DNA of 64,000 nt, taken from NCBI GenBank assembly GCA_018816945.1, contig JAHIVC010000099.1, positions 254,554-318,553 of the forward strand, read 5' to 3'. A program made the position numbers and the translations under genes. This document shows, one piece after another, positions 48,868 through 57,088 of the stretch. The notes under the pieces were generated by a model. The model searched no databases. It was given only the letters and a program-made list of their open reading frames with translations, and had not been told where the DNA came from. This stretch comes from Bacteroidota bacterium (lineage in GTDB: Bacteria > Bacteroidota > Bacteroidia > Bacteroidales > GCA-2711565). Every line of letters starts with the position of its first letter. Position 1 is the stretch's first letter.

Positions 48868-48999
48868 TTAGACGTTAGAAAAAGTCCTCCTTTGTCTAAC
48901 GTCTAAAATCTAAGATCTAAAATCTTGAAGATCCCGATATGCTTCGCAATCGGGATTTGTTCGCCTTGATTATTTTACTTCGTAATACTCGTAAAATAA
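48868..48999. repeat. Run of three inverted repeats
   Basis: TTAGACGTTAGA/TCTAACGTCTAA (48868-48879 and 48895-48906, 12 bp perfect, 15-base loop), ATCCCGAT/ATCGGGAT (48931-48956) and TTATTTTAC/GTAAAATAA (48970-48999). TTAGA and TCTAA units are repeated on both sides of the first. These are typical intergenic repeat elements and lie directly beside the candidate RNA. Confidence 0.6.
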
Positions 49000-49375
49000 T
49001 AGGCTTACAAAAACACAACGGGAACCCATTCTCGCCGAATGAATTCCCGCTCACGCCCTTTGTACCGTAGCACTCCGTTTGTGCCAAGTTACCGTTATTT
49101 TGACTAGCTTTTTTTGGTTTCACCCCGAAGGGATTTTCCGTTTGCCCGGTGTTTTCGAATTAGTCCACCTTTCGGTTCAACTTCATCGTGTTCACCCCAG
49201 ATCTCAAAACTTGCTTCAAATCCAACTTACCTTGCGGTTCGTCTTTTTTCAAGTGTGAGTGCCTGATTTGTTCCTTGCGGTACTTTCAATCCACTCTTCG
49301 TTTTTCGATTGGCCTTTTATCGCTCACTTGGTGATTCAAATATAGTATCAAGACGAGGGCGATACCAACTTTTTT
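49000..49375 (-). ncRNA. Candidate structured RNA of unknown family
   Basis: This gene-free segment is visibly richer in G+C than its surroundings. Minus-strand hairpins are capped by stable tetraloops: CC-GCAA-GG at 49230-49237 and 49273-49280, CC-GAAA-GG at 49168-49175 and CCC-TTCG-GGG at 49123-49132. CTCACTTG (49322-49329) can pair with CAAGTGTGAG (49250-49259), and GTATC/GATAC (49345-49365) closes the 5' end. I found no RNase P, tmRNA, SRP RNA or group II intron signature. No clear promoter is seen. The ends are approximate. Confidence 0.5.
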
Positions 49376-49481
49376 AATCTCTTCTTATTCACAATTCATG
49401 CACAATGGTTATTAACAAATGTTAATAAAGTGTGTTGTTTATTTTTGTCAGATTTAGCTCAAATTATTATTTTTCTGCAAC

Positions 49482-49489
49482 TATCTTTG
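49482..49489 (+). promoter_or_regulatory. -7 box of the cyclase-like gene
   Basis: TATCTTTG, 22 bp before ATG 49512. The -33 is weak. Confidence 0.5.
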
Positions 49490-49511
49490 CAATACTTAAA
49501 AAAAGAGAAAT

Positions 49512-50441
49512 ATGGCTACAAAAATAAAAGAACTCGAATTTAAAAAGATACTTGAAATGCTTAATGAATTCGATTCTGATTCGGTTTATGAGGAAGTGAA
49601 TATTCTTCCGAATAGTGAAGATTTAAGGGCACAGGTTGAGAAATATGTAGATACAAAATCGATTAATAAACGCTCGGTATTTGGGATTGATATTTATCGG
49701 TATGGTATGTATAATCATCTGGAACAAACCCTCATTCCGCCTGTATTTAAAATTTTGTTCAATAAAGCCATTAAATTGAGCCTTGAAAACAATCAATTCG
49801 TATTTCAGAAATACACAAAGGAAAGTATTGAAAATGCATTTATAAGTACAGGAGATGGAGGCTTCGTAATTTTTGACAATCCGCTTCATGCCTTATTTTT
49901 TGCAATCAATTTTGAAATGCTGGTGAGGGCGTATAACTCATACCACTTATATCCAAAGTTGCGCGACATAACCGGGAGCATCAGTTTAAGGTACGCGATC
50001 ACAACCGATACCATACATTCATTTGATCATAATTTTTACGGAACCGCCATCATAAATAATTCACGGATACTTGAAAAAGATTCATTAAACCGCTGTTTAA
50101 TTGATCAGGATACCTATAATTGGTTTTTGATCAATATCGATGGAATTGAAAACCTTCAGGTATTGACCATTAGGGAGATTGCGAATATTTACGAATTTCA
50201 AGATTACGACCGAACATTTTTGAGTGGTGAAAATGAAATCATGAATACGCGGGTAAGTCGTTATTCGGGGATCATCAATTCAGATATTTCTAAAATCGGA
50301 CAGATAAAGTCAAAAGAAATGAATTTGAATATTTATAATCTTCACCTGCAAGTTACCATGAAAGCATCATCATCGGCGAAAAGCAAAAGTCAAAGAACGA
50401 TCACGATCAGTATCGGAAACTTAAATACCTCCGGTATCTAA
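49512..50441 (+). CDS. Divergent class III nucleotide cyclase-like protein
   Basis: 309 residues, no signal peptide or membrane segment. Cyclase-like landmarks: FGIDIYRYG with Asp60 at the first metal position, STGDGGFVIF with Asp115 at the second, LRYAITTD, and NFYGTAIINNSRIL with Arg185 and Asn182/183 near the transition-state Asn/Arg positions (spacing off by one). The base-selecting residues are not recognisable. The N-terminal 50 residues may be a coiled coil, and the last 60 residues are unassigned. It could be an adenylate or other cyclase, or a catalytically dead relative. Confidence 0.6.
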   Translation: MATKIKELEFKKILEMLNEFDSDSVYEEVNILPNSEDLRAQVEKYVDTKSINKRSVFGIDIYRYGMYNHLEQTLIPPVFKILFNKAIKLSLENNQFVFQKYTKESIENAFISTGDGGFVIFDNPLHALFFAINFEMLVRAYNSYHLYPKLRDITGSISLRYAITTDTIHSFDHNFYGTAIINNSRILEKDSLNRCLIDQDTYNWFLINIDGIENLQVLTIREIANIYEFQDYDRTFLSGENEIMNTRVSRYSGIINSDISKIGQIKSKEMNLNIYNLHLQVTMKASSSAKSKSQRTITISIGNLNTSGI

Positions 50442-50445
50442 TATT

Positions 50446-50475
50446 TTGAGATTGATGTTTTAACAACTATATTTG
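50446..50475 (+). promoter_or_regulatory. Promoter of the DUF2892 gene
   Basis: TTG (50446-50448), a 19-bp spacer, then TATATTTG (50468-50475), 22 bp before ATG 50498. The small membrane protein can thus be transcribed separately from the cyclase-like gene. Confidence 0.6.
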
Positions 50476-50497
50476 GCTTACACTAAATAAAAATGTC

Positions 50498-50713
50498 ATG
50501 AAAAAAAATGTTGGATTAATTGATAAAATTATCAGAATCGTAATCGCAATTATCATTGCATATTTGCTTTATGCGAAAATAATTGTTGGTACCTTGGCGA
50601 TTGTTCTGGCCGTATTCGGAATTATTATGATCGTTACCTCAATTTTTGGATTCTGTGCACTTTATGTTTTATTTGGGATTAAAACCTGTCCGGCTAAAAC
50701 AAATAAGGATTAG
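50498..50713 (+). CDS. DUF2892 small membrane protein
   Basis: 71 residues: KKNVGLIDKIIRIVIAI start and two transmembrane helices (about 12-28 and 33-60), ending with the conserved FGIKTCPA. It matches the YgaP-type DUF2892 pattern; function unknown. Its stop codon overlaps the tadA stop codon on the other strand. Confidence 0.85.
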   Translation: MKKNVGLIDKIIRIVIAIIIAYLLYAKIIVGTLAIVLAVFGIIMIVTSIFGFCALYVLFGIKTCPAKTNKD

Positions 50714-51156
50714 CGCTTTTTCTGAAAAAACAGACTTAAAAGATTTGAGCATTCAGCCTCTAAAATACCTGATGAAACTTTGGTTTTAGGGTGTAATAGA
50801 GGCTGTTTAATTGTTGTGAATCCTCTTTTGGGATCGGAAGCGCCGTATTTGATTTGTGAGATTTGTGCCCAAAGTGAAGCTCCGGCGCACATGTAACATG
50901 GTTCGAGCGTAACGTATAAAGTGCATTGATCAAGATATTTGCCTCCCAACGTATTTGTGGCTGAAGTAAAAGCCTGCATTTCTGCATGCGCAGTTACATC
51001 ATTTAATGTTTCGGTTAAATTATGAGCGCGGGCAATAATCCGATCATTAAAAACGATGATTGCACCAACAGGAACTTCATCTTTTTCAAAAGCAATTTGG
51101 GCTTCTTTCAAAGCTTCTTTCATAAAGTATTCATCAGAAAAAATATGAATGCCCAT
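50710..51156 (-). CDS. tadA: tRNA-specific adenosine deaminase
   Basis: 148 residues. Zinc site HAEMQAF and PCYMCAGA with the catalytic Glu of HAE. EVPVGAIIV and AHNLTE are typical of TadA, which converts A34 to inosine in tRNA-Arg(ACG). A guanine deaminase is the alternative, but the GASDPKRG segment favours TadA. Confidence 0.92.
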   Translation of the reverse strand: MGIHIFSDEYFMKEALKEAQIAFEKDEVPVGAIIVFNDRIIARAHNLTETLNDVTAHAEMQAFTSATNTLGGKYLDQCTLYVTLEPCYMCAGASLWAQISQIKYGASDPKRGFTTIKQPLLHPKTKVSSGILEAECSNLLSLFFQKKR

Positions 51157-51193
51157 AATTTGTTTTAAAATATAAACCCTTGAGGAGGGGTTT

Positions 51194-53944
51194 TTACTGA
51201 TGAATTATTTTTTTTGAAATGAGTTTATCATCAATAAGCAGATTGATAATCAATACCCCTTTTGGGAATGATGTTAAATCAATAGATTTGGTGTAAACCC
51301 CATTTATATCAAATTTTTCTTCTGAAAAAACCATTCGGCCTGCAGGATCATAAATCATAAGCTTGAGTTTCTTGGCCTTAGAAATTTCAAAAGAAACATT
51401 TATGACATCATTAGCTGGATTTGGATAAACTTTGAACGTTTTGTCAGTAGTATTTGAATCATCAATTCCAACCTGTGATATCGCAGTATAAGCCAGCCCC
51501 CTTCCATGGGTTGCGGCTAAAATAGTCTGATCAGAATTTCTAATCTGAAGCATGTCAACCCTTACTTTGGCTAATCCATTGTCCAGCGGAACCCATTCGG
51601 GATTCTGTTGCATTAGCTGATCTGTTGCCCAAACACCGACTTCTGTTGCGAGAAAAGCTTTATTCGCATTGTAGGGATGGTATAGGGCCCATCTGATTGG
51701 CATGTCAGGCAAGTTGCCTTCTTTTTCGTTCCAACTTTGGCCACCATTATAGGTTTGCCATACCGATGATACGCCGTAGTTTGAAAATGTCACCAACAAA
51801 GTGTCTTCCGATTTTCCGATAGCAATACACGAAATATTTGCTGTTGGGAAATTAGTACTCCCAATTTCGGTAGTGACTGGAATATTTTGTGCATTTTTAA
51901 TCTTGAACAATCTTCCTGATTGAGTTCCTGCAAACAGGGTTGTTGTATTGGTTGGCGAATGTTCTGACACTGCAATATGTGAAAATGGGACATTCACGTC
52001 AGAAGTTACTGTAATCATAGTTTCGGAAGGGGCACTTGGAATACCCGTAATCTTGAGTAATTTATTCGGGTTGTTACCAAGAAAGGTAATTGCATTGGCA
52101 TAAAGAATATTTAAACGGTCGTCATAATCAGAAGGATTAATGAATGTTCCTGAACCGTAATTAACACTCGCAGTTCCAACGCGAGTCAAATTATTAAAAA
52201 ACAGATAGCGGTTATAATAAATTGAAGTTATTAATATTTCAGGCTCATTCTGATCAATAAAACAAAAGGCACCGTCGCCCCCATCAATCATTGCATTGTT
52301 TGAAATAGGGCTTCCGGCATATCTCACCGTGCCATTGTCCTGCAAACCACCAACAAAAATATTGGTTCCTGCCCTGGGGTCCATTGCGCAGGAATAGAAT
52401 TGCAAAGAGTTGTAATTGTTATTCTTTGGCGAAAAATCAGGTTGGTTTTGGGTGGCATTGGCCGTATAAAATATGCCTCCATCGGTGGCAACGATCATCT
52501 GGTTCGAACTTTTGTTCAGGAACATGATTTTATGAATATCTGCATGTATATAACGACCACCTAAATTTGAGTACATTCCGGTCCAATCGGATACCCTAAC
52601 CCAACTTGAACCTCCATTTGTCGACTTATAGGTATCAAGACCGCCAATAAAAATGGTATTGGCATCATTTGGATCAACTGCTGCTGCAAGTGCGTGCCAT
52701 CCGATAGTAGCCCAGTAATAACTACCCCCAACGGGCATATTAACACTGTTCCATGATTGTCCTTTATTAACCGATTTTATGATGTGCCTTCCTTCTGAAT
52801 GTTTGAATCCATTTTCAGGGTTAATAAAAGCGACATCCAGCAATGCATAAACAGTATCTGGTTTTGAAGGTGCACTTGCCAGGATAACCCTTCCCGGAAT
52901 ATTATATTTGGTGGTCGAATTTCTGATAATGTTGGCATATTCATCATAGATGGTCCATGATCCAAGAGTACCTGCATCAGAGTATAAGATGGTTCCTCCA
53001 CCATTATCCTCCAAATTGCGCATGCTTCCTATATAAATTCTACCGTTTGAGGCAATTTCAATATCAGCAGGGGTATAAGGCTTATTGTTTCCAACGATAT
53101 TGGGCAGTACCTGCGTCCAGCTAACACCATTGTTCTCTGAACGATAAAGACCATCAGAGGGAAGGCTTTCATGGTTTAGTCCATGATAAACCCCTGAAGT
53201 TACACAGGCATAAATTACACTTGATCCGTTCTCAAGCCTTATTTCAAGATCAGTAATGTATTTAAATTTATCGGTTGAAGGGATTTGTGCCCAGCTTAAT
53301 CCACCATCAGTAGTTTTCCATATTCCGGCTCCAACACCCGATGATTCGCGATAAATGGTAAATGCGGTTTGAGCCTCACCTGTGCCAACATAAAAAACAT
53401 TTGGATTCTGAGGATCGGAAATGATGCAACTAACAACCAAATTGCCCCAAAATTCATCAACGGGGCGCCAGAGCGAATTATCACTTTTAAAATTATCATT
53501 TACCCAAAGCCCGCCGGTTACTGATCCTGTCCATGCTTTGTCCCCACTAATCACGTTTGGATCTATCATAAAAGCACGAGTACGGCCGGCCATATTTGAA
53601 GTAACTTCTTTCCATTCAATGTCGGAACCAAAAGCATTTGAACTTTTTAGTTTACTGATTGATTCGGTATTAAGATAAGCTGTTTTGAGCCTTTCAACAG
53701 GAACCCGTTTTAAATCGGGATCAAGGGTCATATAATAATTCTGGATGGCTGCCAAATCAGGTCTGGTCGGCTTCGGGAGATCTTTTAACTCCTCTTCGCT
53801 CATTTGCGGGATTTTCTGATATTCGGCCAAAAGAAATTGTTCATATTCATCCCTGGGATTCTTGTCATTTGGAATGTTTAAAATTAAAAAGGAACCAATG
53901 ATCGTTAAAAATAAAATTATTGGTATTCTGAATGTTTTTATCAT
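51194..53944 (-). CDS. Exported sialidase-like/VPS10-type propeller protein with T9SS sorting domain
   Basis: 916 residues with an N-terminal signal anchor. Repeated segments such as GIWKTTDGGLSW, YRSENNGVSW, YKSTNGGSSW and VWQTYNGGQSW are BNR/VPS10-like blades of a large beta-propeller. The last 80 residues form a type A sorting domain (VYPNPANDVINVSF ... GRMVFSEE ... KKIIHQ), so export through the type IX system to the surface is expected. No Asp-box catalytic set is evident; binding or glycan interaction is possible. Confidence 0.9.
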   Translation of the reverse strand: MIKTFRIPIILFLTIIGSFLILNIPNDKNPRDEYEQFLLAEYQKIPQMSEEELKDLPKPTRPDLAAIQNYYMTLDPDLKRVPVERLKTAYLNTESISKLKSSNAFGSDIEWKEVTSNMAGRTRAFMIDPNVISGDKAWTGSVTGGLWVNDNFKSDNSLWRPVDEFWGNLVVSCIISDPQNPNVFYVGTGEAQTAFTIYRESSGVGAGIWKTTDGGLSWAQIPSTDKFKYITDLEIRLENGSSVIYACVTSGVYHGLNHESLPSDGLYRSENNGVSWTQVLPNIVGNNKPYTPADIEIASNGRIYIGSMRNLEDNGGGTILYSDAGTLGSWTIYDEYANIIRNSTTKYNIPGRVILASAPSKPDTVYALLDVAFINPENGFKHSEGRHIIKSVNKGQSWNSVNMPVGGSYYWATIGWHALAAAVDPNDANTIFIGGLDTYKSTNGGSSWVRVSDWTGMYSNLGGRYIHADIHKIMFLNKSSNQMIVATDGGIFYTANATQNQPDFSPKNNNYNSLQFYSCAMDPRAGTNIFVGGLQDNGTVRYAGSPISNNAMIDGGDGAFCFIDQNEPEILITSIYYNRYLFFNNLTRVGTASVNYGSGTFINPSDYDDRLNILYANAITFLGNNPNKLLKITGIPSAPSETMITVTSDVNVPFSHIAVSEHSPTNTTTLFAGTQSGRLFKIKNAQNIPVTTEIGSTNFPTANISCIAIGKSEDTLLVTFSNYGVSSVWQTYNGGQSWNEKEGNLPDMPIRWALYHPYNANKAFLATEVGVWATDQLMQQNPEWVPLDNGLAKVRVDMLQIRNSDQTILAATHGRGLAYTAISQVGIDDSNTTDKTFKVYPNPANDVINVSFEISKAKKLKLMIYDPAGRMVFSEEKFDINGVYTKSIDLTSFPKGVLIINLLIDDKLISKKIIHQ

Positions 53945-53949
53945 AAGGT

Positions 53950-53957
53950 CAAAAATA
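53950..53957 (-). promoter_or_regulatory. -7 box of the T9SS protein gene
   Basis: Minus-strand TATTTTTG, directly before the ATG at 53944, so the transcript would be nearly leaderless. Confidence 0.35.
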
Positions 53958-54015
53958 GGTAATGTTTAGTAATGCCTGATAAAATGAGAGTTTAAAATAT
54001 ATGACTGGTAAATGT

Positions 54016-54735
54016 TTATTTTTTAGGTCGATTAAAAATATTATTGTCAATCTTTTTATCATATTCAACATGATCAATTTTAATCTGTGCAGATGTCTGT
54101 CCATTTGATTTTGTTTCAATACTAAAAGCCACGGCTGTTCCTTCAATCATTTTATAATTACTTAAAAATGTTTCGGTTAAAGCATCGGTGCCCATCATAG
54201 TAGGAAGGATGGCCTCCGTTTTTATAATCAAATTTGAATCTACCCCAATAAAAATTTTTACTACATCGTCGTCCTGGTATGTTGCCTTGATCTTAAATGC
54301 GTCAGCACCATTAACTTTTTCAATCCCTGCATATTCAAGAATTATGCCTTTTGCCTCATAATTGTATAAAGCACCATCAAAGTCTGCTTCTTTTTTCATG
54401 ACCTTCAATTGGTTGACAGGAATATCTTGTGGGTCAACTGAGCCGGTCCAAGGTGCGATCATCCATCCATCAATCCCATTATATGCCTGAACAAATTTTT
54501 GACCCATTATATCAGCCTCCAGATAAAATTTATCCGGTCGTGTGTTTATTCGTTTAAAACTAAATTCAGAACCCATTTGAAAAATAGTACCAGTTATGGT
54601 CATTGTTTTGATTTGATTTATTTTAGTCCGACCATTGCTTTTATAATAATTATCAAGGATCTCCTTTAAATCCTGTGCTTGCAACGTACTCACTAAAAAG
54701 CCAACGATGACAATAATTATATATAATTTTTTCAT
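54016..54735 (-). CDS. LolA-like periplasmic lipoprotein-sorting family protein
   Basis: 239 residues with a signal peptide ending STLQAQ. The fold looks like LolA/LolB (RPDKFYLEADIMGQKFVQAYNGIDGWMIAP; FLSNYKMIEG). Members bind lipid or acyl chains; direct lipoprotein transport is not shown. It is 71 bp upstream of the propeller gene. Confidence 0.75.
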   Translation of the reverse strand: MKKLYIIIVIVGFLVSTLQAQDLKEILDNYYKSNGRTKINQIKTMTITGTIFQMGSEFSFKRINTRPDKFYLEADIMGQKFVQAYNGIDGWMIAPWTGSVDPQDIPVNQLKVMKKEADFDGALYNYEAKGIILEYAGIEKVNGADAFKIKATYQDDDVVKIFIGVDSNLIIKTEAILPTMMGTDALTETFLSNYKMIEGTAVAFSIETKSNGQTSAQIKIDHVEYDKKIDNNIFNRPKK

Positions 54736-54842
54736 TTGTGGTGTAATTTAAAAAGCATAAGAATTTATTGGTTCATTAACCGGTTTCAAAAAATAAACAT
54801 AAATATATAGATAAATGATCTATGGTTGCACGAAAAATAGAA

Positions 54843-54871
54843 AAAGCCTGCGCTAATTTAGTACAGGCTTT
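54843..54871 (-). terminator. Terminator after tRNA-Phe
   Basis: AAAGCCTG/CAGGCTTT stem with a T-rich tail on the minus strand, directly downstream of the tRNA. Confidence 0.7.
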
Positions 54872-54879
54872 AATTTGAG

Positions 54880-54952
<73 letters not shown>

Positions 54953-54968
54953 TTCCTCTTTGGTGGCG

Positions 54969-54976
54969 CAAATTTA
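54969..54976 (-). promoter_or_regulatory. -7 box of tRNA-Phe
   Basis: Minus-strand TAAATTTG, 16 bp before the tRNA 5' end. Confidence 0.5.
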
Positions 54977-55037
54977 CGAAGTTTTTTTAAAATCAGAAAT
55001 TTTTTTTAAAAAACGACTGATTTTTGCTGCAGATACG

Positions 55038-55045
55038 TATTTTTG
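55038..55045 (+). promoter_or_regulatory. -7 box of the coaX operon
   Basis: TATTTTTG, 26 bp before the coaX ATG at 55072. Confidence 0.45.
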
Positions 55046-55071
55046 CATACTTATCTTATTGATTCACACGA

Positions 55072-55803
55072 ATGAAGTTAATTATTGATTTTGGTAATAC
55101 TTTTATAAAAATTGCAGTTTTTAGGCAAGATATTATTGTTAAACAATTTCAGTATAAAAACTTAATTGTTAGCGATATAAGTGCAATTGTCGATATTTAT
55201 CCCCAAATTAGGGCTGTAATAGTTTCAGCGGTTATCAATTATCCTGAAGAGATAAAACAATTTTTAATTGAAAGATTTGATTTTATTGAGCTTGGGGTCA
55301 ATACACCAATCCCAATCGTAAATAAATATAAAAGTCCCGAAACACTTGGGAAAGACCGATTAGCTGCAGTAGTTGCTGCCGCAGAGCTTTATCCCAATAA
55401 AAATGTTTTGGTTATCGATGCCGGAACATGTATAACTTATGATTTAATTAATGAGAAAAGGGAATATTATGGTGGATCAATCAGCCCTGGAATAAACATG
55501 CGATTAAAAGCGATGCATGAGTTTACAGGCAATCTTCCCTATATTGAAGCTAAAAAAGTTGACTTTCTGATAGGGTCTAATACTGAAGAATCAATCTTAT
55601 CTGGAGTTTATAACGGATTAATCAACGAAATTGACGGAATAATAGGGTCTTATAAAGAAAATTATGAAAATTTAACAGTTATTTTAGGGGGTGGGGACTA
55701 TATTTATTTTGATAAAAGACTAAAAAATAACATCTTTGCACTCCCAAATATTGTTATGATTGGGCTAAATGTAATACTAAAATTTAATGATAGTAAAAAA
55801 TAG
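55072..55803 (+). CDS. coaX: Type III pantothenate kinase
   Basis: 243 residues. ASKHA-type motifs LIIDFGNTFIKIAVF at the N-terminus, KSPETLGKDRLAAVVA and DAGTCITYDLI mark CoaX. It phosphorylates pantothenate, the first step of CoA synthesis. The next gene starts inside its last codons (17-bp overlap), beginning a conserved envelope block. Confidence 0.95.
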   Translation: MKLIIDFGNTFIKIAVFRQDIIVKQFQYKNLIVSDISAIVDIYPQIRAVIVSAVINYPEEIKQFLIERFDFIELGVNTPIPIVNKYKSPETLGKDRLAAVVAAAELYPNKNVLVIDAGTCITYDLINEKREYYGGSISPGINMRLKAMHEFTGNLPYIEAKKVDFLIGSNTEESILSGVYNGLINEIDGIIGSYKENYENLTVILGGGDYIYFDKRLKNNIFALPNIVMIGLNVILKFNDSKK

Positions 55804-57070
55804 CGGTTTTCGAAGTCTGTTAATTGGGTTGGCATTATTGTTTCCTATTACATTGTTAGCGCAAACTAGAACAACTTCCCCTTATTCAATTTATGGGTTA
55901 GGCGAAATTAATAATACTTTCAATGTAAAGAGCCTTTCGATGGGAGGGATTAGTTATTCTATTTACGACAATGGTTCCATTAATTTTTCGAATCCTGCAT
56001 CTTATGCAGCTTTCGACACACTCTCTTTTCTCTTTGATGCCGGATTGTTAGCTAATAATGTTTCGCTTAAAAATGCAAGTACCTCTGAGAAAACAAGTTA
56101 TGCATCATTAAGTTATGTGTCATTGGGATTCTCCATCAACAGATGGTGGAAAACTAGTATTGGACTTGTACCATTCAGTAATGTTGGTTACAATTATGGC
56201 TATGTCGAAAATATTAATCAAATTGGAAATGTGAGGTTCTATGATGAAGGCAGTGGGGGCATAAATCAATTATATTGGGGACATGCTTTTAAGATTGGTA
56301 AGCATCTATCAGTTGGTGTTAATATGGGCTATTATTTTGGAAGTATAGACAAAGAAAGATCTGTTAGTTTTGTCGACTCGGTAAATTTCTTATCTACAAA
56401 TATCCTTAACACAGTTTCAATTAATGATTTTTATTTAAACTATGGGATTAATTATCATACAAAAATAAATGATTTTGACATTAATGTTGGGATGGTTTAT
56501 AGCAATAAATCAGAATTAAAGGCAAATAAGGATGAATTTACAAGGACATTTGTCCCTGCCCATACTGATGTGAAAGAATACAGAGACACCATTTCTTATA
56601 TTCAGGATGCTCAAGGAGCAATTGTAATACCTAAGAATATTGGTTTTGGCATAATGATCTCAGAAAAAAATAAATGGAAAATCGGAGCCGAATTTCAAAA
56701 ACAATATTGGAAAGATTTTAAATCATTTAATGTTTCCGATTCTTTGAGTAACTCTATAAGGTTGGGACTTGGTATGGAAATCATACCTAATTATAATAGC
56801 GTAAATTCATACTTTAAAAGAGTAAGTTATCGCTTCGGTTTTAAGTTTGAACAAACTCCATTATCCATTAATAATACCCGCATCAATGATTTTGGCATAA
56901 GTTTTGGAATAGGGTTACCATTAAGAAATTCAAGATCAACGGTTAATTTAGGAATGGAATATGGGCAACGTGGAACGGTAAAAAATAATTTAATACAGGA
57001 AAAATATTTTAAATTTTCAATTGGAATTACAATGCACCAGAGATGGTTTACCAAGCCCAGATATAATTAA
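55787..57070 (+). CDS. Outer-membrane beta-barrel protein (FadL/PorV-like)
   Basis: 427 residues with a signal peptide ending ITLLAQT. Alternating hydrophobic strands continue to a C-terminal KFSIGITMHQRWF, and the N-terminus TTSPYSIYGLGE is typical of a Bacteroidota barrel family found in this neighbourhood. It is translationally coupled to coaX. Transport or assembly role unknown. Confidence 0.82.
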   Translation: MIVKNSGFRSLLIGLALLFPITLLAQTRTTSPYSIYGLGEINNTFNVKSLSMGGISYSIYDNGSINFSNPASYAAFDTLSFLFDAGLLANNVSLKNASTSEKTSYASLSYVSLGFSINRWWKTSIGLVPFSNVGYNYGYVENINQIGNVRFYDEGSGGINQLYWGHAFKIGKHLSVGVNMGYYFGSIDKERSVSFVDSVNFLSTNILNTVSINDFYLNYGINYHTKINDFDINVGMVYSNKSELKANKDEFTRTFVPAHTDVKEYRDTISYIQDAQGAIVIPKNIGFGIMISEKNKWKIGAEFQKQYWKDFKSFNVSDSLSNSIRLGLGMEIIPNYNSVNSYFKRVSYRFGFKFEQTPLSINNTRINDFGISFGIGLPLRNSRSTVNLGMEYGQRGTVKNNLIQEKYFKFSIGITMHQRWFTKPRYN

Positions 57071-57088
57071 CAATAAATAATTACAATT

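Noticed and set aside
48917-49123. A 68-codon minus-strand open frame in the gene-free stretch after dnaG
   Set aside because: It spans hairpin repeats and the tetraloop-rich segment, has no signal, domain or promoter, and is better explained as chance openness over a structured RNA or repeat.
49000-49375. RNase P RNA, tmRNA or group II intron
   Set aside because: The RNase P core GAGGAAAGUC, tmRNA ends and a group II domain V stem were looked for on both strands and not found.
49512-50713. Complete Pycsar anti-phage operon
   Set aside because: The cyclase fold is uncertain, and the DUF2892 neighbour has its own promoter and is a common housekeeping family rather than a known effector.
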